Source of the DNA: Photobacterium gaetbulicola Gung47
GTDB lineage: Bacteria > Pseudomonadota > Gammaproteobacteria > Enterobacterales > Vibrionaceae
Direction of reading: 5' to 3'
Length of the DNA: 64,000 nucleotides
Assembly (NCBI GenBank): GCA_000940995.1
Contig: CP005974.1
Location: forward strand, 2,232,001 to 2,296,000
Within the stretch, counting starts at the first letter, position 1; each line of letters starts with the position of its first letter. Below the pieces are notes generated by a model. It ran no database searches and had not been told where the DNA came from. It saw only the letters and a list, made by a program, of their open reading frames with translations. Shown here in pieces: positions 58,448-64,000 of this stretch. The translations under genes and the position numbers were made by a program.

Positions 58448-58729
58448 TCAACTGGCAAGCAAATGCTTATCCAGTTGTTCGGTAATATGGCTTTCGATGG
58501 TGGTTGCAAAAAATGCAGCAGCAAACCCCATCAGTTGAAGCTGAATTGTTATTTTTCCTTCTTCAGCATGTAAGAACCCTTTCGCTGCAGAATGTTTGAT
58601 ATGCATTTTATCGTCGTGCCAAGACCACGTTAGGCCATACTCCTGTTCAAGCTGGCCTGCAATCTTTTCGCTAAGCATGGTAATGTCATCATGAGCTCTG
58701 TCATGATGGCGTTCAATTAAAATCGTCAC
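58448..58729 (-). CDS. Polyhydroxyalkanoic acid system family protein
   Basis: The 93-residue protein has the family pattern: N-terminal ERHHDRAHDDITMLSEKIA, a central WSWHDDKMHIKHSAAKGFLH and a C-terminal hydrophobic LMGFAAAFFATTIESHITEQLDKHL. This small family is encoded near PHA genes; its role is not known. It lies upstream of the two phasins on the same strand, with its own terminator. Confidence 0.83.
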   Translation of the reverse strand: MTILIERHHDRAHDDITMLSEKIAGQLEQEYGLTWSWHDDKMHIKHSAAKGFLHAEEGKITIQLQLMGFAAAFFATTIESHITEQLDKHLLAS

Positions 58730-58877
58730 AGAAGTTCTCGCGCATTAGTGTATTTACTCAGTCACCTTTTGTTAACATACGGCCAATGAATAAAAATTTC
58801 TGTGGTGGAGATCTAACTATTTGAAATTTGTTGCAGATACTCTATAGGAATAAGCAACACCTGTCATACAAACAACG

Positions 58878-59393
58878 CTACAGTATACGGCGGAGCAATG
58901 AGGGTAGGATCAAACTCGCCCCTACCGCCAGCTTGGCCCCATTCACAGCGTTCTGATAAGGCTGCTTTTCCGACGACGTTAACACAGCGCCTAATAACAC
59001 CCCCATCCCGGCCATTTTCCCCAGCATCGATGGCGCACTGAGCGTCATATATCCCCCGGCAGCTGCCACAACCAATCTCTGAAACTGGGTACACTCGATC
59101 TGCAGCCCATGGGCTTCTCGTACAAATTGCTCGCAGTTTTGGCTAAATAAGTTATATGTCCTGCCAAGCTGAGTTTTCGCATAGCGCACTGCTGCACGTG
59201 GGTTCGGCCCAATGATATCACTGATTTCAATCACCCGTCCTTCGGAAAATTCAGTTTCGGTTTCACGCTCAACCCGACGCCTTTTTTTCGAATTATGAAT
59301 CACATAACCAGTCCCATCAGCGATACCGTAGTGCCAATAGGTACTGCATCGGACTCTCAATACCGTACCGGCTGGGAAATAGGTGCTTTGCAT
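58878..59393 (-). CDS. LRAT/NlpC-P60-like (NC domain) protein
   Basis: The 171-residue protein has the LRAT-type permuted NlpC/P60 thiol fold: catalytic His in YWHYGIADGTGYVIH (residues 18-32) and the Cys in YNLFSQNCEQFVREA near residue 107. A hydrophobic C-terminal region (about 125-170, with GKMAGMGVLLGAVL and LAVGASLILPSLL) suggests membrane association. Family members move acyl groups from phospholipids; bacterial roles are mostly unknown. It is divergent from mltD and near the PHA genes. Confidence 0.83.
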   Translation of the reverse strand: MQSTYFPAGTVLRVRCSTYWHYGIADGTGYVIHNSKKRRRVERETETEFSEGRVIEISDIIGPNPRAAVRYAKTQLGRTYNLFSQNCEQFVREAHGLQIECTQFQRLVVAAAGGYMTLSAPSMLGKMAGMGVLLGAVLTSSEKQPYQNAVNGAKLAVGASLILPSLLRRIL

Positions 59394-59614
59394 AAATACG
59401 TCTATCCAACTCGCTTTCAGTATCGTAAAGCCTAGCTGTTACTCCGCAATATTGTGAAATTTGTCTCATTTTGAGTAAAAACGCATATTTTTCGGCAGAC
59501 ATGCATTTTAACGTAGTCATTGGCTTCCAATCTTTCTGATTGCTGCTAACATAAATACAACCGTCAAAATAATGACACAAATCAAAATAATTTTTTGACT
59601 GGCGACAATTTATT

Positions 59615-60868
59615 ATGTTCATGAGAAGTATATTTTTATTGTTGTTCATGAGTTGCGCTGTTGGGTGCCAATCCATTCGCACCGTTAACCAAAACGACTT
59701 GGTTCCCTTGACCACACCAGTAGCATCAATACAGTTTCTATCTGAAGATGCCATTGCCCAATGTGAAATCGACAAACGCCTGTTCGAAGGCAGCTTCATT
59801 GCTACCGGCTCAGATACCACAAATTCTGACCATCGCCATCCTGAGCTGTCCTTAAACCGCGAGAATCAGCAAGCCAAAACGGAACACACACCCGATCTAT
59901 GGGACTTACTGGCCAGTGAGCTAACCATAGACGTACCCAATAACCGTACTATCCGCTATTACAAGCGCTGGTATGTGAACAATCCCTACCACATAGAAAA
60001 AGTCACTGCCCGTGCAGAGCCTTTTCTTTATTATATTTACCAACAAGTGAATGCCCGAGGACTACCAATAGAGCTCGTCCTTCTCCCCTTTGTTGAAAGC
60101 AGTTTTGATCAATTCGCCTATTCGCACAAAGGCGCAGCAGGCCTTTGGCAGATCACCGAACCAACCGGAAAGGCATTCGGGTTAGACATCATCAAGGGTT
60201 ACGACGGCCGGCGTGATATCGTTTCTTCCACAGAGGCCGCATTGGATTTACTCGAGTACCTATATGACAAATTCAACCAAGACTGGCTACACGCCATTGC
60301 GGCATACAATACTGGCGGAGCCAGAGTAAGGACTGCAATCAAGCAGAATAAACAAGCGGGTAAATCAACCGACTTCTGGTCACTACAACTACCCAAAGAA
60401 ACCCGCCATTACGTACCGAAACTATTGGCGATGGCCGATTTGGTAAAGCACCATAGTTACCGATATGACATTCCTCTCCACCCAATTCAAGCCAAACCTA
60501 TACTCGAAGAGATAACCATCAGCAGAAAGGTCAAACTGGGCACCGTCGCCACCTTCTCAGGTTTATCCAGCAAGGAACTGTATCACTATAACCCCGGTTA
60601 CACCGCTGGCTATACCCGCCGAGATAAAGACAATAAGATCTTGATGCCGCTTAAAAACAAGACCCTTTTTTTTGAACACAAGCACGCATCTAACTATGCC
60701 AAACAACATTATGATGTCATAGACATCAAGGTAGGCGATTCTCTCAATCAGCTGGCCCAGACCAACAACATTTCTGTCGATTTAATCAAGCAGGTCAATC
60801 ATCTAAGCGATGCGACAATTTTTGCAGGCCAAAAACTGCTGATCCCTAAACTCACCAATCTCGAATAA
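59615..60868 (+). CDS. MltD-like membrane-bound lytic transglycosylase with two LysM repeats
   Basis: The 417-residue lipoprotein has the lipobox AVGC. The SLT goose-type transglycosylase domain (about 125-270) carries the catalytic Glu in LLPFVESSFDQ, then HKGAAGLWQIT, GRRDIVSSTEAALDLL and AAYNTGGARV. Two LysM segments lie at about 310-350 and 370-415 (VGDSLNQLAQTNNISVDLIKQVN). It cleaves peptidoglycan glycan chains to 1,6-anhydro ends. It is shorter than E. coli MltD, with two LysM repeats visible. Confidence 0.92.
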   Translation: MFMRSIFLLLFMSCAVGCQSIRTVNQNDLVPLTTPVASIQFLSEDAIAQCEIDKRLFEGSFIATGSDTTNSDHRHPELSLNRENQQAKTEHTPDLWDLLASELTIDVPNNRTIRYYKRWYVNNPYHIEKVTARAEPFLYYIYQQVNARGLPIELVLLPFVESSFDQFAYSHKGAAGLWQITEPTGKAFGLDIIKGYDGRRDIVSSTEAALDLLEYLYDKFNQDWLHAIAAYNTGGARVRTAIKQNKQAGKSTDFWSLQLPKETRHYVPKLLAMADLVKHHSYRYDIPLHPIQAKPILEEITISRKVKLGTVATFSGLSSKELYHYNPGYTAGYTRRDKDNKILMPLKNKTLFFEHKHASNYAKQHYDVIDIKVGDSLNQLAQTNNISVDLIKQVNHLSDATIFAGQKLLIPKLTNLE

Positions 60869-61020
60869 AGTTGCTTTTATTAGTATGGGCGCCAATTAGC
60901 CCAAAATGACAATGTGCACAATTTTTCCAAATATTGCTTTATTCATAAGAAAGTTGATCTATGATGGAAAAGTGAAAATAAAATCACAAATATCTTCAAG
61001 TTGTCATAAAAGGGTAATAT

Positions 61021-61122
61021 ATGCAGCATCAAGAAATGATCAATCCAACTCACACCGGCATTATCACACGTACCATTTTCACCAGCTTGGCATTTATGGT
61101 CGTTGGCCTCGTACTTATGTAA
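61021..61122 (+). CDS. 33-residue single-helix membrane peptide
   Basis: ATG 61021 is preceded by AAAAGGGTAATAT, a fair ribosome-binding site. The product opens MQHQEMINPTHTG, followed by a hydrophobic helix (IFTSLAFMVVGLVLM) that runs to the end. A very strong terminator lies 55 bases after the stop. Size and shape are those of bacterial small membrane proteins. No family was recognised. Confidence 0.55.
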   Translation: MQHQEMINPTHTGIITRTIFTSLAFMVVGLVLM

Positions 61123-61176
61123 CCACCTTACGGTAATAAGCAATGAAACTTTTATCATTAAAGCGTTCATTAAAGT

Positions 61177-61207
61177 AAAAAGGGCATGTCAACAACATGC
61201 CCTTTTT
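61177..61207. terminator. Bidirectional terminator
   Basis: A 13-bp perfect stem (AAAAAGGGCATGT / ACATGCCCTTTTT) with a 5-base loop lies between the small peptide gene and the convergent kinase gene. Confidence 0.9.
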
Positions 61208-61219
61208 ACTTTATCCCAG

Positions 61220-63259
61220 TTATATCGTCTCTAAATCAACAGACATCTTAGTACTATTATTCGCTTTTTCCGGTAAATAGACGGTAAATACCGACCCTTT
61301 GCCCAACTCGGACTCCACCACGATTTCGCCACCGATACCACTCACAATACCTTGGCTCACCGATAACCCTAACCCAGTGCCGCTTCTTCGGGTGGTATAG
61401 AACGGATTGAAAATCCGTTCGATGCTCTCTTCGCTGATCCCACAACCATGATCGATAATTTTCACGATTGCTCCAATCGGGCTACCTGTTTCATCGAGCC
61501 AATCTTCAGTCATCACCCGCAATGTACCTTGATCATTCATGGCATGGATACCGTTCATCTGCAAATTCACCAACACCTGCAGCATTTGATGGCGGTTGAC
61601 TTCCACACAGCAACGAGCGTTCAGTTCAGTTTGGATCTCGACATCGAACTTTTTGGTACCACTCCTGACTAGAGTCAGACTCTCTTCGACTATAGGGTTC
61701 AAATGCTGCCAAGTCACTTCATCTTGTACCCCGCCCTGGCGGCTATACTGCAGCAAGCTTCGGGTAATATTGCGAATACGATCGATCTGCTGGTGAATCG
61801 CTTCGAGCTCTTCTCGAACGCGTTCACTATCGGTACCGAGCTCTAACTGCATCAGCTCAACATTACCTAAAATAACAGCCGTAGGATTGTTGATTTCATG
61901 GGCAATCCCTGCCGTTAGTTCACCTAGAGCCGCTAATTTTTCATTGCTGACCAGTTTACTTCTGGCTTGATTCAACAGTTTGATATGTTGCTCCAGCTCT
62001 TCGGTTTTCTCTCTCAGGCTTTGGGTACGCCGCTGTACTTTATCCTCGAGCTGCTGCGACGCTTGCTTGATTGCTTCATTGCGCTGATGAAGCTGATCGA
62101 GCATGGTATCAAACTGCTTGCCGAGAATTTGGAGTTCATGACCGCGGGTCAGATCCAAGCTGCCGATACGGCGATCCAGACCCAACTGGATTGCCGAAAC
62201 CACTTGGTGCATTTTCTCAATTGGCCTGAACAGATCTCTCGCGCCGCGATAGACAATCACCCCGGAAATCAGCAAAACGAAAACAATCCCCACCCCAAGC
62301 TCGACAATATTGGTCAGGTATATCTTGATCATCGGCCACTCAAGGTAACCGGTATAAAGCATGCCGATAATATCGCCATTGTAGTCTTTCAATGGCTCAT
62401 AGGCAGAGACATACCAATCATCGTAAACAAAAGCACGGTCCACCCACATCTCACCCCGCTCCAGCACCGATTGTTTAACATCATCTGAAACACGAGTACC
62501 CACCGCCCGGCCATTTAACTGAACGCTATCGAGCGGAACATTGGTACTGACCCGGATATCGTTCATAAACAACGTGACCGTGCCAATACTGCCTTCTGGA
62601 AGGGTATCCGATGCGTACACCAGATCACGGATACGATCGACTAGCTGAGTACTGTTGTTGAGCAAAATCCCACCATCGATGATCCATTGCAGATCGCCCT
62701 GCTGGTTAAAGATGGGAATTAAGCTGCGGCTTATCAGGCCATAAGATACGAGGTTATTCTCACTGAGCAGCGGAATTTGCGCGCGTGCGGGGAGATCCGG
62801 GTGCAGATCATCCAACTCATACGAGGCGAGCCGCTCGAAAAAAGTCTGCTCCTTGCCTTGGAGTAATAAATGACGATTGGCTTTGGGAAATTCTCCTAAT
62901 GCAGCGGCCGGGTGAATAACAACAAAATCCAGATCATACTGACCCGCCTGCTGCTTGACCCAATCAATAAGCTGGCTTTGATCTTCTTTAAGCAATGTTT
63001 GGAATGGGTAGGATTCCGTCAGGGAGCCCAGCCGCATCCGCTGCTCTTTTTGCAACAGCTCCATGCTATGGTGGGCAACCGCCAGATCAGCGCGCACATT
63101 CATCAACGCATTCTGCCAGGTGTATATCACCGTCCAGTACATTGTCAGGGCGATCAACGCCAGCAAGGTAATAATAATCGGTACAGATGTCAGCAGCAGT
63201 AACCGATAACGAACCATAGTCCGAAAACGACGGACCCAGATCGCAATGCACTGTTTCAT
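61220..63259 (-). CDS. Sensor histidine kinase paired with a sigma-54 response regulator
   Basis: The 679-residue protein has TM1 at about 18-44, a large periplasmic Cache-like domain (about 45-310), TM2 at about 315-335 and HAMP. A long coiled coil (about 395-445) precedes the H-box LGELTAGIAHEINNPTAVILGN and an HATPase with GTGLGLSVSQGI. This is the NtrB/DctB-like class that partners NtrC-type regulators. It follows the regulator by 8 bases. From memory V. cholerae has a comparable kinase and sigma-54 regulator (VC1521-VC1522) next to the fdh locus. Confidence 0.9.
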   Translation of the reverse strand: MKQCIAIWVRRFRTMVRYRLLLLTSVPIIITLLALIALTMYWTVIYTWQNALMNVRADLAVAHHSMELLQKEQRMRLGSLTESYPFQTLLKEDQSQLIDWVKQQAGQYDLDFVVIHPAAALGEFPKANRHLLLQGKEQTFFERLASYELDDLHPDLPARAQIPLLSENNLVSYGLISRSLIPIFNQQGDLQWIIDGGILLNNSTQLVDRIRDLVYASDTLPEGSIGTVTLFMNDIRVSTNVPLDSVQLNGRAVGTRVSDDVKQSVLERGEMWVDRAFVYDDWYVSAYEPLKDYNGDIIGMLYTGYLEWPMIKIYLTNIVELGVGIVFVLLISGVIVYRGARDLFRPIEKMHQVVSAIQLGLDRRIGSLDLTRGHELQILGKQFDTMLDQLHQRNEAIKQASQQLEDKVQRRTQSLREKTEELEQHIKLLNQARSKLVSNEKLAALGELTAGIAHEINNPTAVILGNVELMQLELGTDSERVREELEAIHQQIDRIRNITRSLLQYSRQGGVQDEVTWQHLNPIVEESLTLVRSGTKKFDVEIQTELNARCCVEVNRHQMLQVLVNLQMNGIHAMNDQGTLRVMTEDWLDETGSPIGAIVKIIDHGCGISEESIERIFNPFYTTRRSGTGLGLSVSQGIVSGIGGEIVVESELGKGSVFTVYLPEKANNSTKMSVDLETI

Positions 63260-63267
63260 AGTCGGCC

Positions 63268-64000
63268 TTATTGTTCGGTGGTCGTCAGGGCTTCATCTGC
63301 CCATTCCTTGAATTTGCGTTCAAGGGTTTTTCTTGCCACGCCAAGCTGCCTGGCCGCCGCTGATTTATTTCCCGCATGGGAATCGACAACCTGCATGATG
63401 TGCGCTTTTTCGACATCTTTAAGCGTCCAGTCGCTGGGATAACAAAAGGACTTCTCATCATTTTCTTGGCAGCGACAAGGCTGATGACTCTCGTTGCCAT
63501 CCGCGGACAAGACCGCGTCGACCGACTGGCTTGGACCCTGAGTGACAGGGTCACTCGCCAGCTCTGCTCTGGCTGGTGCCTCACCGGCCAGTTCACGCCA
63601 GTAATCAGCGGGCGGTTTACCCAGCAGCAAACAACGCTCCATCATATTGCGTAGCTCGCGAATATTGCCGGGCCAATCATAGGCCTGCATGGCGCTGATA
63701 TCTTCGTGGGTCCAGTTAACCGCTTTTGAGCCTAAGTCTTTTGCCAACTGCTGGGTAAAGTGATAGGCGAGCGCAGGAATATCATCCAGCCGCTCACGTA
63801 GAGCGGGTAACTCAATGGTCAGCACATTGAGGCGGTAATATAAGTCTCGGCGGAACCGGCCTTCGGCCACTTCCTCTTTAAGGTTACGGTTTGTCGCCGC
63901 CACAATCCGGACATCCACCTGCACCTCGCGCTCGGCACCAACCGGCCGTATCGATTTTTGTTCCAGGGCACGCAGCAAAGAAGACTGCATAGACAGCGGC
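63268..64000 (-). CDS. Sigma-54-dependent response regulator, NtrC class (partial, N-terminus beyond window end)
   Basis: The frame is open to the window edge, so the receiver domain and Walker A lie outside. Visible are the AAA+ C-terminal half (RIVAATNRNL, EGRFRRDLYYRLNVL, LPALRERLDDIPALA, YDWPGNIRELRNMMER). A linker and a Fis-type HTH (NKSAAARQLGVARKTLERK) follow. It activates sigma-54 promoters when phosphorylated by the kinase encoded next. Three sigma-54-like promoters in the fdh cluster are candidate targets, by inference. Confidence 0.92.
   Translation of the reverse strand, partial: PLSMQSSLLRALEQKSIRPVGAEREVQVDVRIVAATNRNLKEEVAEGRFRRDLYYRLNVLTIELPALRERLDDIPALAYHFTQQLAKDLGSKAVNWTHEDISAMQAYDWPGNIRELRNMMERCLLLGKPPADYWRELAGEAPARAELASDPVTQGPSQSVDAVLSADGNESHQPCRCQENDEKSFCYPSDWTLKDVEKAHIMQVVDSHAGNKSAAARQLGVARKTLERKFKEWADEALTTTEQ

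Noticed and set aside
59317..59820. Minus-strand frame overlapping the start of mltD and the LRAT gene
   Set aside because: It is antisense to the lipoprotein signal and N-terminus of mltD, with no family resemblance and no start signal.
60906..61136. 76-codon plus frame after mltD
   Set aside because: It lacks a ribosome-binding site and its sequence is not protein-like; the 33-codon frame at 61021 in another phase has better signals.
1..64000. CRISPR arrays, insertion sequences, prophage, tRNA or rRNA genes
   Set aside because: No regularly spaced repeats, transposase or phage proteins, cloverleaf-like segments or rRNA signatures were seen when reading both strands by eye; a dedicated tool scan was not possible.

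Overview
The window is a bacterial chromosome segment, most likely from the Vibrionaceae and plausibly Photobacterium or a close relative. From memory, the gene order follows two Vibrio cholerae chromosome I blocks. One is FIST protein / VpsS-like kinase, ccoNOQP-ccoHIS, fnr, uspE, ttcA and potABCDD. The other is the formate dehydrogenase locus with its TAT peptide, TorD-like chaperone, 4Fe-4S protein, DUF3305/3306 proteins and FdhD. Two phasins, a PHA-system protein and a Marinobacter-type fatty acyl reductase point to a storage-lipid lifestyle. No rRNA, tRNA, insertion sequence, prophage or CRISPR array was seen.

Layout. 1-3 kb: a hybrid kinase (cut by the window start) with a FIST (NosP-type) sensor. 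3.2-4.6 kb: an SDR and a small membrane-anchored protein. 4.8-12.7 kb: cbb3 oxidase structural genes, assembly genes and fnr, which carries an FNR box in its own promoter. 13-16.6 kb: uspE, two small exported proteins, a LysR regulator and an orphan two-TM protein with a CxxCx11CxxC tail. 16.8-23.6 kb: ttcA, dacA, an M32 carboxypeptidase, a RES/Xre toxin-antitoxin pair and pepT. 24-29 kb: a regulator / kinase / solute-binding-protein operon divergent from a secreted PIG-L deacetylase. 29-37 kb: a Bax-like glucosaminidase operon and the spermidine/putrescine importer potABC with two potD copies. 37-39.2 kb: LysR / PACE efflux pair and cobB. 39.4-50.4 kb: formate dehydrogenase and its maturation genes. 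51-54.2 kb: fatty acyl reductase, DUF2505 protein and TetR. 54.4-61.1 kb: PBP7-type peptidase, HSL-type hydrolase, phasins, a PHA-system protein, an LRAT-like protein, MltD and a 33-residue membrane peptide. 61.2-64 kb: a sensor kinase and a sigma-54 response regulator (cut by the window end).

How the genes work together. The left half is an oxygen and nitric-oxide response block: NO/biofilm signalling, high-affinity oxidase and FNR. The formate dehydrogenase block has three sequences matching the GG-N10-GC sigma-54 promoter pattern, in front of three transcription units. A sigma-54 activator with its kinase lies at the right edge, so a regulatory link is a reasonable hypothesis. The polyamine importer shows structured leaders before potA, potD1 and potD2. 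The right part combines acyl-CoA reduction, granule proteins and an LRAT-like protein.

The items most worth a second look are the CxxCx11CxxC two-TM protein, the ligand-binding two-component operon with its overlapping palindromes, the three sigma-54 promoters, the acyl-reductase operon, the LRAT protein beside the PHA genes, and the repeat-containing secreted peptide.
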